From NCBI GenBank assembly GCA_015231955.1, contig JADGAN010000001.1:1-64000 (forward strand): DNA of 64,000 nt, read 5' to 3'. The notes beneath the pieces were generated by a model. The model searched no databases. It saw only the letters and a list, made by a program, of their open reading frames with translations, and was not told the DNA's origin. Positions 24,243 through 33,993 of this stretch are shown in pieces. A program made the translations under genes and the position numbers. The stretch is from Oligoflexia bacterium (lineage in GTDB: Bacteria > Bdellovibrionota > Bacteriovoracia > Bacteriovoracales > Bacteriovoracaceae). Position 1 is the first letter of the stretch; each line of letters starts with the position of its first letter.

Positions 24243-27116
24243 TTAAAAAAATCCTATGGAAATATGAAATTCCCCTGGTCGCTCTAATGTTCCATTAGGC
24301 AATTGCCGACGCCATAGCTTGATTCCATAGTCCAAATCGAGCGAACCAACGGGGGTCAAGTATTTTATTCCGAGCCCCACCGAATTTCTTAGTCGCGTCA
24401 AATCCATACTCGTCACAAAAACTCTCCCAGCATCATAGAAGACTCCAAGCATCAGATTTTCACTTATTAAAATGCGAGGCTCGATCTTGACATTTACAAA
24501 GTAAGCAGTGTTATAAACGTCAACTTCGTAAATATCTTCACCAGAAGATAAACGATTAATCTCGTAATCGCGAAACCCTCTTACAGTATCAATCCCATTC
24601 AAGCGAAAGACCTTATCCCGAGGAATTCCCACCTTCCTCTTGCTATACTGTTCAACCAAATCTTTCTCGACGCCCCCTGATACAGAGACTGCCAAAATTA
24701 ACTCCTGTTTCTTAATCGGAAAATAGAAGCGGTTGCGAGAAGTCAGCTTATAGTAGTTAATCTCATAATTCTCTTTCTTTTGCGAGTAGAATGCCGGTTT
24801 TGCCAGCTCATAAGAAAGGAGCAAGAATGCTCCCTTTGATGGCGTTATATTGCTATCACGCAAATCCAAGGACACCGATGGAATCACCGCTCCAATTCTA
24901 AAATGGCCATTGTCATCTAAGTCAGTAGCATCTACTCTTTTAATGGATTCCAATTGATAGGCCGTTGAGAGTGTCACCCTTTGGAAAAATAGCTTTGAAA
25001 GAGAAATGTTGGCCTTGAGTACATTGACATCAAAGGAGTAGTAGCGCCTTTGAGAATTGGAAAGCTGTGATTGCATTGTTAGTGGCCAGGACAAAAAGTA
25101 AGGCCATGTATGGCCTAAACGAGTAGAATACTCTACCTTCTTCTTTTTTGCTTGTCTTCTACGAGGGTCAAAGGAGTTAAAATCGGTTCGCTGATTCACT
25201 TGGCCTTTAAAGGAGAGGGATTTATTAAGCCCATCAATATTATTCCTCGACCACTCTAGAGAGAGTTTCATGCCTAAATCTGTCCTGTATCCTGGAGCTA
25301 CTTCCACAACCCCAAAATCTTTTTCCCTTACAGAGATTAAAATACTTGCTTTATTCTTCTCAAATTCACTAGGGATTACCTGAACTTTAGATTGCGAAAA
25401 GATACCAAGCCCTCTCAGATTGTTTTGAATCTTATCAATCTCCTCTGGAGTAATTAAATCCCCTTCTTTAATATCAATATCCCGATGGATCACTTCTCCC
25501 TTGGTTTTTTGCAATCCTGTAATAACTAACCCAGAAAGATAAATTTTTTCACCTGCGTCCACATCAATAAAAAGCGTTGCTTCTCGGTAATCAGAGCGAT
25601 AGGTAACGACATCCCCTTGGTCAAAATTTTTCCCTTTAGCATAGAAATATCCATGGCCCTTTAAAATCTCCTCCGCCTTTCTCAAATCATCCTCAAGCGC
25701 GATCGTATTTAATGGGCGTCCTTCTTGATTGGCCATCTCTTTAGAGATTTCGTCCTGTAGATCAGAAGTAATTCCCGATATAGTAATCTTATTGATAATG
25801 ACCTGGACATCCTCACGTACTTTATAAGAGACGCTAATAGTACGTAAATTTTCTGAAAACGAAAGCATGGGTCCAAAAACTTTAGCAAATACCATTCCAT
25901 TTTCAACATATCTCTGTGTTAGCAAATTGGAAAAGCGTTGTAGATAATTCTTGTCATAGTAATTCCCTTTTGCAACAGGAGTCCCCCTGCTGTAATAGAA
26001 CTCAGTTATCTCTTCTGTAGAAAATTTGCTATTCTCAAAAAACTGTAAGTCCTTTATTTTAATTTTATGACCTTCTTTGATCTTTACAATATGGAAAAGC
26101 CAAAGACCTTCTCCGGGAATTTTCCTACGTTCAACTGCAATCTCTATTTTTGTGTTATAAAGGCCCTTTTCCTCATAAGCTAAATTTACGGCATCTGTTA
26201 TGGTTCCAAAATTTAAGTTATTCAGGTCTTTTTTTGCCACATCCCGAACAATCTGCTGCAGCTCTTGATTACTAAACACTTTGTTGCCTGAAAAAGTGTA
26301 GACATATCTTTCGCCAATATCCACTTTGACCTTGGCCACCACTCCTTTTGCAGCATCATAGTTTTTTTGAATGTGCAAAATTTCTATATTGGAAAAATAA
26401 TTTCCCCGTTCTTGAAAAGATCGATTAATATCATCTAACTTGTTTTTGAGATTACTATAGTCAAAAGGTCTGTTCCTGAAATTTCGAATCTGATCCCAAA
26501 TAATCCTTCGAATTCTATCCTCTTTTACATCTACATCGATCTGATTAAGAATAGTGGGTGTTGTGTCACTCATATTAAAGACAAGAGAAACATTATCACC
26601 ATCAAAATTTTTTTTAAACTCCACCGCTGCATCCCAAAAACCTCGTTCCTTTAAATAGGAAACAATCACCTGCTCACAACGAGCAATCCGGCCTTCATAA
26701 AAAAAATCCCCCTCTTTTAAAGGCAACAAATTTTTTAATTGGGCGATATCTATTTCTGAGTATTTACTATTGATCTTGATCTCATTAATAAAAGGGTGAA
26801 CATAAAAATTGAGGTATAAAATATTTTGCCCCATTTCAATGTTTTTATTCAGCGAATAGTGGAAACGTGTAATCCTCGACTCAAACAATATAAAACGTAC
26901 CCGTTCTCGTAAATGATCCAGCGAAGGATAAATTCCCTTAAGATCACCAATCTTTTCAATTTGCACTTCACAATTTTTAATTCCGGAACAAGAAATCACC
27001 ACATGATCAACATTTATTTTCGCAGCACTCTCCGTGACTTCAGCACGAAGCCTCTCTTGTAAAAACGTAAACGCAAATATTAAAATTAATATAAAAAAGT
27101 AGCAAATATTTTTCAT
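24243..27116 (-). CDS. TamA/BamA-type outer-membrane assembly protein
   Basis: This Omp85-superfamily barrel acts in outer-membrane protein insertion. The 957-residue protein has a signal peptide, several POTRA-like repeats across residues ~30-600 (for example SGNKVFSNQELQQIV and VITGLQKTKGEV), and a C-terminal 16-strand barrel. The VRGF lid-lock motif appears as DTVRGFRDYE, and the protein ends in phenylalanine (ISIGFF), the usual barrel terminus. It is longer than E. coli TamA (three POTRA, 577 residues) and BamA (five POTRA, about 800). The gene follows a TamB homologue by 12 bases, which favours a TamA role, but BamA cannot be excluded if no other copy exists. Confidence 0.88.
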   Translation of the reverse strand: MKNICYFFILILIFAFTFLQERLRAEVTESAAKINVDHVVISCSGIKNCEVQIEKIGDLKGIYPSLDHLRERVRFILFESRITRFHYSLNKNIEMGQNILYLNFYVHPFINEIKINSKYSEIDIAQLKNLLPLKEGDFFYEGRIARCEQVIVSYLKERGFWDAAVEFKKNFDGDNVSLVFNMSDTTPTILNQIDVDVKEDRIRRIIWDQIRNFRNRPFDYSNLKNKLDDINRSFQERGNYFSNIEILHIQKNYDAAKGVVAKVKVDIGERYVYTFSGNKVFSNQELQQIVRDVAKKDLNNLNFGTITDAVNLAYEEKGLYNTKIEIAVERRKIPGEGLWLFHIVKIKEGHKIKIKDLQFFENSKFSTEEITEFYYSRGTPVAKGNYYDKNYLQRFSNLLTQRYVENGMVFAKVFGPMLSFSENLRTISVSYKVREDVQVIINKITISGITSDLQDEISKEMANQEGRPLNTIALEDDLRKAEEILKGHGYFYAKGKNFDQGDVVTYRSDYREATLFIDVDAGEKIYLSGLVITGLQKTKGEVIHRDIDIKEGDLITPEEIDKIQNNLRGLGIFSQSKVQVIPSEFEKNKASILISVREKDFGVVEVAPGYRTDLGMKLSLEWSRNNIDGLNKSLSFKGQVNQRTDFNSFDPRRRQAKKKKVEYSTRLGHTWPYFLSWPLTMQSQLSNSQRRYYSFDVNVLKANISLSKLFFQRVTLSTAYQLESIKRVDATDLDDNGHFRIGAVIPSVSLDLRDSNITPSKGAFLLLSYELAKPAFYSQKKENYEINYYKLTSRNRFYFPIKKQELILAVSVSGGVEKDLVEQYSKRKVGIPRDKVFRLNGIDTVRGFRDYEINRLSSGEDIYEVDVYNTAYFVNVKIEPRILISENLMLGVFYDAGRVFVTSMDLTRLRNSVGLGIKYLTPVGSLDLDYGIKLWRRQLPNGTLERPGEFHISIGFF

Positions 27117-27128
27117 GCCATTACTACG

Positions 27129-30100
27129 CTATTTATAAGTCCACCGTAATTTCAGATCCACACCTCCTGAGCTATCATTTTCACCCTCCTCTTCACTACC
27201 AGTTTTTACCTCGTACACACCCTCAACCGAAATTTTTTTACTGATATCGTAACTCAAGTTCATCTCTTGTTTTTGCTCACCGGTCCCTCCCACTGTACTC
27301 GCAACAGAAAGATTTATCCTGTTTGTCATTCTTTTTTGTGCCTTTACTTTAGTGGCCGTTTTATACTTATACCCATAAGAAGAGCTACTCGAGGTCGCAG
27401 GTGATGCCCCTTTTTTAAGTCCCGCACTTCCATCTTCCTCTGAATATTCAGAGCTTAAGCTCAGCCTTACACCTAAAAGAGAATCTAAATTCTCATTTAA
27501 GTGAAATCTCTCAAATAAAATTCCTCCAATTCCAATAGAAGTAAGCGATTGTTTCTCCTCTTCTGAAAGGCCCTGTGAGATATCTCCAGGAAATCCTAGT
27601 GCCAAAAGTGATAAAATATCTGGCTTAGATAATGGCGGGCTAGAGGACAGATCGACATTGAGATTCTTGGTTTTTCCAGCTATGCTTAGCATAACATTAT
27701 AATCTGAAATATGTGCTATAGCTTCAAAATTTAATTCAGGATTCATTCGAATATCATCTTCAGAAAAATTAACAACACCTTTGGTTACAGTAAAATCGTT
27801 GCTCTTAAAGAAAAATTTTCCACTGCCAGGAACCATTTGAAAATTTCCAACGAGCTTGGGTTCCTCTAAAAAACCCTTCACCTGGCCACGGCCTACAAAA
27901 CTTATCTCTGTCATGCTGTTTCTTACTTTCAAGATATCTTGAACGGTTGCATTTAAATTAAGCATGATCTTTCGAGATGAGGAACTAACCTCAGATTGGG
28001 GTATAAATCTATTTTTAATAAAATCATTATTATTCTTTTTTGCAAAATTACTAAATTCATCACTTATCTTACCTTTTCTAATTGCTAGGTCTCCATTTAA
28101 AACGTATGGAGGAGCATTTCCCATCAAGGCCCCGCTGCCAGAAACAAGGAAACTGCTCTTTTCTGCTAATGGCCACTCCACATCATTGATAGTATAATTT
28201 AAATCCATTGCAGGAATACCCTCTTTTTTTAAGATCTTTCCGGAAATATTAAAATCGCCTCCAGCAAATTTCCCTTTTAGCAATTCCACAATCAAATTAT
28301 CATGATCAGTAAAGAGTTTATATTTTATTCCTGATAGAGAAGATTGCAATCCTTCATACTTAAAACCAACATCGTTCGCTTGCGAAAGCAAATCAATTGT
28401 GGAATTGCCTCCTTTACCTGATAAAACAATCTTATTCTCTAAATTTCCAATTCCCGAAGAGATCTTGCTAAAAAAAACCTCCAAGAGTGACATCTCAGTA
28501 TTTATAAAATTTTTTATTTTATAGTTTGTCAATAGATCTCCTTCTCCCTCACTGCGAATGAAAGCACCTTCGCCATCAACAATTAAATCCCATTTTTTGA
28601 TCTTGCTGTCCTTAATTAGGATATGCTTATGCTCTTTCTGAATACTAGTCTTTATAGCGCCTCTCAGAAAATAAAATTCATCCACCTTCATCTCTAAATC
28701 AAGATTTCTAATATTCTGGGCATTAAATCTAGAGGATAGATCTACTATTAATCCTCCTTTGATCAGCTTACTTTCAATATTGTGAGAAAAAAACATTGCT
28801 ATTAATTGCGCAATATTCTCTGAATAGACCTTTATATTTGCTTCTACATTTTTCACGAACCTATACTCTTCTTTGCTGTTCCACTTAAAGTCAGCATTAA
28901 CCACTCCCCCCATGAGATCAACAACAGCATCATACTGCTTATCGTTCCTTGATAAATAAAAACTACTCTCTTTTACTTTGTTCCCAAGAATACTGCTTCC
29001 TGTGAGCTTTAAATTAATCTCAGATTTATCTTTGAAATTATTGACATTGCCTTTCCAATTACCATTGATCTGGCCATTAAGCGAAAGACCCAAGCGCTTG
29101 TAGTGCTCAATGGATGCTATTTCTAGATTGTTAATGTCAAAATTATACTTCCCTATTCCCAGCTTGATATTTCGCTGAAAAAAACCTTTCAGCACAGCAG
29201 AATTTTTTTCAACCATAATTCTATCTAAAACGGCCGTCATATCCTTAAAATAAAAATTGGCCTTGATTTCATCAATCTTTTCGTCATCAACAACCAGTTC
29301 TTTGGCAATAAAGTCCCCTGCAACATCTAATCCTTGTAACGAGATGCTGCCTCCAATAGTTAAACGAGAACGGTAAAAACCTAGTATTTTTTTTGGGAGA
29401 AATGTTAGCACCTGAGTGATTGGCCTTAATAAATGCAGCGTCCCAGCGTAATCTCCTTGGGAAATTCCCCCCTTCAAATCAATTTTGGATTTTTTAAAAT
29501 CCAAAATCCCTGCAATAGAAAACAGAGTCTCTCCTTGTTTTCCTTGTCCATCTTTTATTGTTAATACCCCTTGCTCTAGATTGTATGCCACTTTCGTTTT
29601 TATCTTGCCTAAGTTAAATCCTAAAACTTTTCCTTTCTCAAAATCAATATCAAAATCAAAGATCACTTCTTTAAAAGGGCCGTGAACATGCAAGCCTGCT
29701 TTACCTACTCCCTCCATCTCTTGCCCAACGATAGGGCCAACCTCCTGCAAATCAACGATCGATTGATCATCAATATCAATCTGAATGCCTTTGCTATCAA
29801 CATATCCTCGTGCCACAATATTGGATTTTTTCATTCCTAATGATAGTTGTAATTCCAACAAAAACTTATCAATATAAATTTCGATCCAACCTTTAGATAA
29901 TATAAATCCATTATTGATCAAAACTGGGCGATCATTTTTTCCTAGCAATGAAAATTTTTCTATCTTTAATTCCGATAAAGGACGTACGCTGATCACAGTT
30001 CTTGCTTGTTTAAATTCTGGATCGTCTTTTTTATATTTGGAGTAAAATTTAGGAAGAACAGTTTTTACCTGTAGTTCTATCTCCCCACTAATTTCTCCCT

Positions 30101-31451
30101 TTAAAGCACCCAAAACATCATTAATGAAATAAAAAAGGTTATTAGTATGCATACGGTCTAATGAGATTTTCAGTACATTTTCAGTTAATTTTTTATTTTT
30201 TATATCATAGATATTAGCAGGATTTATAAGCTTGATATGGCCGTTATTCTTTTTTGCTTCTAGTGCAACCAAAGTTATTGCACCCTCATTTTTTTTGACC
30301 TTAAAAGTAATCTCATCTCCCTGGAAAAATTTGCAGTCTACGTTGTCAATTTTTCCTTTCACAATTATCGACGGATCAAAAATTGATCCTTTGATATCCC
30401 CAGAGATATCAATGGCCCCCGATTTAACTTTTAACATATCTCTGATTGTAGGCCACGATGCCAAATAACCCAATTGTCCTTTGAGTGTCCATACCGCCCT
30501 AGTTCCACCTCCAGACTCAATATTTCCTTTGGCCCAATTTGAAACACCAATAAGAGCAAACTCAAGCTCACTATGGTTGATTTTAAACGATGTAACCTCG
30601 ATTTTATCTTCTGCAATTTTTGCTCTTATTTCGGCACTATTGATGGCCATATAATCATCATTTCGAAACCAGGTTAAACTTCCATGCTTTATTTTAGAGT
30701 ATCCTAAAATCAACTCTGTATTTACATGGCCATTTTTAAAATCCACATGGAATTCATTGATGTTAATCTCATTATCCACTAGAAAATTTTCAAAATGGTG
30801 CAAACTAATACTTTCAACAGAAATCTTCCATTTGTTTTTTCCTCCAAAATCAATCTCTGTAGTAAGATTTTTTTTCAATATTGAGATTGCAGAAAGTATT
30901 TCAAGTATAATCTTCTTCTCATCAATTTTTTCTCTTTTCTCTTCAGTGGCCTCCTCTTCACTCTTTTTGCCCTTAGAAAAAACCTCACTTGCTAAATCAG
31001 GAAAGTTCGCGCGAATAATGCCATTTTTAAATTCCAAATCTTTTATTGTGATTTTTTTTAATAACATATCTAAAGGACGAACCCGAATAAGCAATCGCTC
31101 TACATCCGCTCGAATCCATAACGTTTTATTGTGAATCCCTCTTGTCGTTTCTTGCAAAGAGCCACGAAAATCATTACTTTCAACATGAATATCCTTTAAA
31201 AGAATGCCAAAGGGGAAAAGTGATAGTTCTACTTTTTTAAACGAAATTCTTGTCGCAATCTTTTTATTAATCTCTTCTGATATTTTTTCTGCCAGCAAGC
31301 TACTGGCAACTCGACTTTTTAATAAATGCCAGCCGACAACTCCCAAAGTGAGGCAGCCTAATAGAAAAAACAAGACAATAAAGTTAATCTTTATTGCAAG
31401 CAAGATTTCTATCTTTCGTTTTAGCTCAAGCTTCATATTGCGTATTTGCAT
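27129..31451 (-). CDS. TamB-family translocation and assembly module protein
   Basis: TamB is an inner-membrane-anchored, periplasm-spanning AsmA-like protein that works with TamA and also moves phospholipids to the outer membrane. The 1440-residue protein has an N-terminal signal-anchor helix (residues ~22-45), then about 1200 residues of repetitive beta strands (AsmA/VPS13-type bridge pattern). The C-terminal DUF490 region contains 'GKTKNLNVDLSSSPPLSKPDILSLLA'-type sequence, the conserved hydrophobic LSxPxLSxxdilsLL motif. Two low-complexity tracts, E/K-rich near 165-180 and Ser-rich near 1365, are present. It lies between a TPR gene and the TamA-type gene with gaps of about 12 bases, so the three are one operon. 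Confidence 0.88.
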   Translation of the reverse strand: MQIRNMKLELKRKIEILLAIKINFIVLFFLLGCLTLGVVGWHLLKSRVASSLLAEKISEEINKKIATRISFKKVELSLFPFGILLKDIHVESNDFRGSLQETTRGIHNKTLWIRADVERLLIRVRPLDMLLKKITIKDLEFKNGIIRANFPDLASEVFSKGKKSEEEATEEKREKIDEKKIILEILSAISILKKNLTTEIDFGGKNKWKISVESISLHHFENFLVDNEININEFHVDFKNGHVNTELILGYSKIKHGSLTWFRNDDYMAINSAEIRAKIAEDKIEVTSFKINHSELEFALIGVSNWAKGNIESGGGTRAVWTLKGQLGYLASWPTIRDMLKVKSGAIDISGDIKGSIFDPSIIVKGKIDNVDCKFFQGDEITFKVKKNEGAITLVALEAKKNNGHIKLINPANIYDIKNKKLTENVLKISLDRMHTNNLFYFINDVLGALKGEISGEIELQVKTVLPKFYSKYKKDDPEFKQARTVISVRPLSELKIEKFSLLGKNDRPVLINNGFILSKGWIEIYIDKFLLELQLSLGMKKSNIVARGYVDSKGIQIDIDDQSIVDLQEVGPIVGQEMEGVGKAGLHVHGPFKEVIFDFDIDFEKGKVLGFNLGKIKTKVAYNLEQGVLTIKDGQGKQGETLFSIAGILDFKKSKIDLKGGISQGDYAGTLHLLRPITQVLTFLPKKILGFYRSRLTIGGSISLQGLDVAGDFIAKELVVDDEKIDEIKANFYFKDMTAVLDRIMVEKNSAVLKGFFQRNIKLGIGKYNFDINNLEIASIEHYKRLGLSLNGQINGNWKGNVNNFKDKSEINLKLTGSSILGNKVKESSFYLSRNDKQYDAVVDLMGGVVNADFKWNSKEEYRFVKNVEANIKVYSENIAQLIAMFFSHNIESKLIKGGLIVDLSSRFNAQNIRNLDLEMKVDEFYFLRGAIKTSIQKEHKHILIKDSKIKKWDLIVDGEGAFIRSEGEGDLLTNYKIKNFINTEMSLLEVFFSKISSGIGNLENKIVLSGKGGNSTIDLLSQANDVGFKYEGLQSSLSGIKYKLFTDHDNLIVELLKGKFAGGDFNISGKILKKEGIPAMDLNYTINDVEWPLAEKSSFLVSGSGALMGNAPPYVLNGDLAIRKGKISDEFSNFAKKNNNDFIKNRFIPQSEVSSSSRKIMLNLNATVQDILKVRNSMTEISFVGRGQVKGFLEEPKLVGNFQMVPGSGKFFFKSNDFTVTKGVVNFSEDDIRMNPELNFEAIAHISDYNVMLSIAGKTKNLNVDLSSSPPLSKPDILSLLALGFPGDISQGLSEEEKQSLTSIGIGGILFERFHLNENLDSLLGVRLSLSSEYSEEDGSAGLKKGASPATSSSSSYGYKYKTATKVKAQKRMTNRINLSVASTVGGTGEQKQEMNLSYDISKKISVEGVYEVKTGSEEEGENDSSGGVDLKLRWTYK

Positions 31452-31462
31452 ACCCTATTTGA

Positions 31463-33172
31463 TCATACCTCTTGCTTCGTGTCCCTTTTATTATCCTTTA
31501 AAGACTTCACCCTCAAATCAACCATCCTATATTTAGGATTTATTTTCAGCACCATCTCATATGCCACAAGTGCTTGTGAATTCTTTTTCAATTCTTTTAA
31601 AATTTCACCTTTTAAATAAGCAAAACAAACAAACTCATCCTCTGTTAATGGATTGCGGTTAATCAAAACATCCAAAACTCCTACTGCCTCATAAAGTCTC
31701 TTCTCCTTTTGTAAAACAAGCGCTCTTATATATAAAGCACTAATCCTCTGCCGGATATCCTTTTCATCATCTTTGCAGCTTGCTTCTATCTTATCAAGAA
31801 TAGCGTGCGCGGTGCCATACATCTCCATCATCGAAAAAATCACAATCAAATCAGGATACAAACTCCTATGGCGTAAGTTAGTGTCACTGTGAAAGTATCG
31901 TTGGAAACTTTTTTCAAAGAATTTTGCATCTTTCAGGTATGCTTGTTCTGAATAACTTCCAATTCGGTTTTCAATTTGAGTTATCTTGTCTATTAACAAG
32001 AAGGGATCATCATTTTTATTACTTTTTTGCTCTTCCAAGGGCATTATTGATACTGTATCCAAAACACTAACCTCGCTAGCAGTAACACTCTCTATCTCTA
32101 TTTGCAAAGTAGCATTTGGAATATTCTCCTGTAATAACGGCATAATATTAAACCCATGATCTTTATTTTCTAGCTGCCTACTAATAAGCTTATTTTCCAA
32201 ATCAAATCTTCTATATTTCCCTTCTTGCAACTTTCCTTCTACTGCATATGTTTTTTCAATATACTCAAATATCTCGCTGCCCCTCTCATAATCTCCTATG
32301 GTGCTATAATAGTCTGCTAATTGCAAATACACAGGAGTGTAATTAAAATCCAAAAGCAACACTTCCAATGAAAAATCGATTACTTTACGACAATATTCCT
32401 TTATCTCTCTTGCAACCTCTCCACTTAGAGTCACTCCACCTTTTACTCCTTGCAGTATTTGTTTGAGTTTTATCACAAAGTAACGAATGCAGAACTCCCG
32501 AATGACTAACGAATTTTCAAAATCGATGTAATCTCTTTGTAATGCCAAGATAATATCTTCGTACACTTGCACAACGCTTTTCTTTATTTCAAAGTTCGCT
32601 AAAGATTTTTCTAAACGACTACTAGGAATCATCAAGAGTGTGATTTTATCTTCAATTTTCTTGGTCTCATTTTTCAAGATCAATAATTTGATCTCATTTA
32701 TACATAAATATAAATCATCTTTTTCAGCGACAGATCGTAGCGCCTCAATAAAATCTAATGCTCTTTTTATGCACTTTTTTTTAGTAAGAAACTCAATATG
32801 CTTAAGAAAAATCCCTCTGGCTTTCTTGATTTCTCCATTTTCTACCAACAAGGATATCAATGTTTTTACCACCAACTCTCTTTGTGGCCATATTTTTACG
32901 CCAATGATGTGCTCATATAAAAATACAAAATAGCGAATTAACTCCTTAGTGTCTTTACAGAGCGTTCGAAAGTGTAAGAGTTGTTCTTGAAATTTGTTAT
33001 ATGCCTGTTCTTGCATATAAATAGTCAATATATGGTGATAGATCTCTTTTTGATCCTCAAAAGAAACCTCCTCAGCTTTCAAGAGCACCTTAAAATGTCC
33101 CAGGGCCTGCTGATGCTGGTTCTTTTGGAACAAAAGAATCGCCAATGCTAATTCATCTTTTATTTTTGCCAC
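31463..33172 (-). CDS. TPR-repeat protein upstream of TamB
   Basis: The 569-residue protein is almost all helix pairs of TPR type. 'ALAILLFQKNQHQQALGHFKVLL' at the N terminus and 'YLKGEILKELKKNSQALVAYEMVLKINPKYR' at the C terminus are the clearest repeats, with degenerate repeats between. It has no signal peptide or transmembrane helix, so it is cytoplasmic. Translation starts at GTG, with GAGG six bases upstream. A 15-bp tandem duplication containing this ribosome-binding region lies just before the start. It heads the operon with TamB and the TamA-type gene. I cannot assign a specific function. Confidence 0.8.
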   Translation of the reverse strand: MAKIKDELALAILLFQKNQHQQALGHFKVLLKAEEVSFEDQKEIYHHILTIYMQEQAYNKFQEQLLHFRTLCKDTKELIRYFVFLYEHIIGVKIWPQRELVVKTLISLLVENGEIKKARGIFLKHIEFLTKKKCIKRALDFIEALRSVAEKDDLYLCINEIKLLILKNETKKIEDKITLLMIPSSRLEKSLANFEIKKSVVQVYEDIILALQRDYIDFENSLVIREFCIRYFVIKLKQILQGVKGGVTLSGEVAREIKEYCRKVIDFSLEVLLLDFNYTPVYLQLADYYSTIGDYERGSEIFEYIEKTYAVEGKLQEGKYRRFDLENKLISRQLENKDHGFNIMPLLQENIPNATLQIEIESVTASEVSVLDTVSIMPLEEQKSNKNDDPFLLIDKITQIENRIGSYSEQAYLKDAKFFEKSFQRYFHSDTNLRHRSLYPDLIVIFSMMEMYGTAHAILDKIEASCKDDEKDIRQRISALYIRALVLQKEKRLYEAVGVLDVLINRNPLTEDEFVCFAYLKGEILKELKKNSQALVAYEMVLKINPKYRMVDLRVKSLKDNKRDTKQEV

Positions 33173-33334
33173 AAAATGCCTCTATACAAAATACCTCTAT
33201 CATGAGCAACAAAATGCTTTTATTAATTAGTATTTTATAGGAATTTTGAAAGGAAAAAATCTAAGCAAGTTAGTGCACTCTACTTAAAGACTAAATAAGA
33301 AATATTGAGAAGGACGGAAGGAGTAATTGCTCTG

Positions 33335-33901
33335 TTACTCTTTTACCCTTTCAACATATTCACTACTGCGAGTATCTATTTTAATCAAATCCCCCTCTTT
33401 AACAAACAGGGGAACATTCACCTGCAGCCCTGTTTCCATAACGGCCTTTTTTGTACCACCAGTTGCGGTATCACCTTTAAGGCCAGGATCCGTCTCAGTT
33501 ACCCTTAATGTCACAAAATTGGGTAGTTCTAAGGAAATTGGTCTAGAATTGAAATATAAGATAAAGATTTTCATCCCCTCTTTAAGGAAAAGGGCCGCAT
33601 CTCCTGTTTGCTCTTTATTAAGGTGAACCGATTCATAACTTTGCTGGTCTAAGAAATTGAAGCCATCCACATCTGAATACATAAACTCCATTTCTCGCTC
33701 TTCCATGTCAGGTCTTTTGACGGTATCAACTCCCGCCTTAAATGTTCTTTCCAAAACTTGCCCAGTCTCTAAGTTCCTAAGCTTTGTGCGCACAAAGGCC
33801 GACCCTTTTCCTGGATTTACATGTTGATAATCAACAATAATATAAGGTTTTCCTTCAATCTCAATCTTAAGCCCTTTGCGAAAATCAGTTGTTTGATACA
33901 T
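33335..33901 (-). CDS. efp: Elongation factor P
   Basis: EF-P binds the ribosomal E site and helps form peptide bonds at polyproline stretches. The 188-residue protein has the three-domain EF-P pattern. The modification loop NPGKGSA presents lysine at residue 32, the EpmA-type lysine, not the arginine of rhamnosylated EF-P. The C-terminal signature 'GLQVNVPLFVKEGDLIKIDTRSSEYVER' is intact. It lies at the 3' end of the pilus locus, 92 bases after a TPR gene. Confidence 0.97.
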   Translation of the reverse strand: MYQTTDFRKGLKIEIEGKPYIIVDYQHVNPGKGSAFVRTKLRNLETGQVLERTFKAGVDTVKRPDMEEREMEFMYSDVDGFNFLDQQSYESVHLNKEQTGDAALFLKEGMKIFILYFNSRPISLELPNFVTLRVTETDPGLKGDTATGGTKKAVMETGLQVNVPLFVKEGDLIKIDTRSSEYVERVKE

Positions 33902-33993
33902 GTCGATGTTCCTTTTCCTTCGTCATTTGAGTTCATGACAAAAATATTTAACCATTTTGTGCTAATTATCGATACATTTGCATCAAGAATTAC

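Noticed and set aside
24229-24243. AAAGCT/AGCTTT hairpin as a terminator after the TamA-type gene
   Set aside because: The stem is only six base pairs and there is no following T run on the minus strand.
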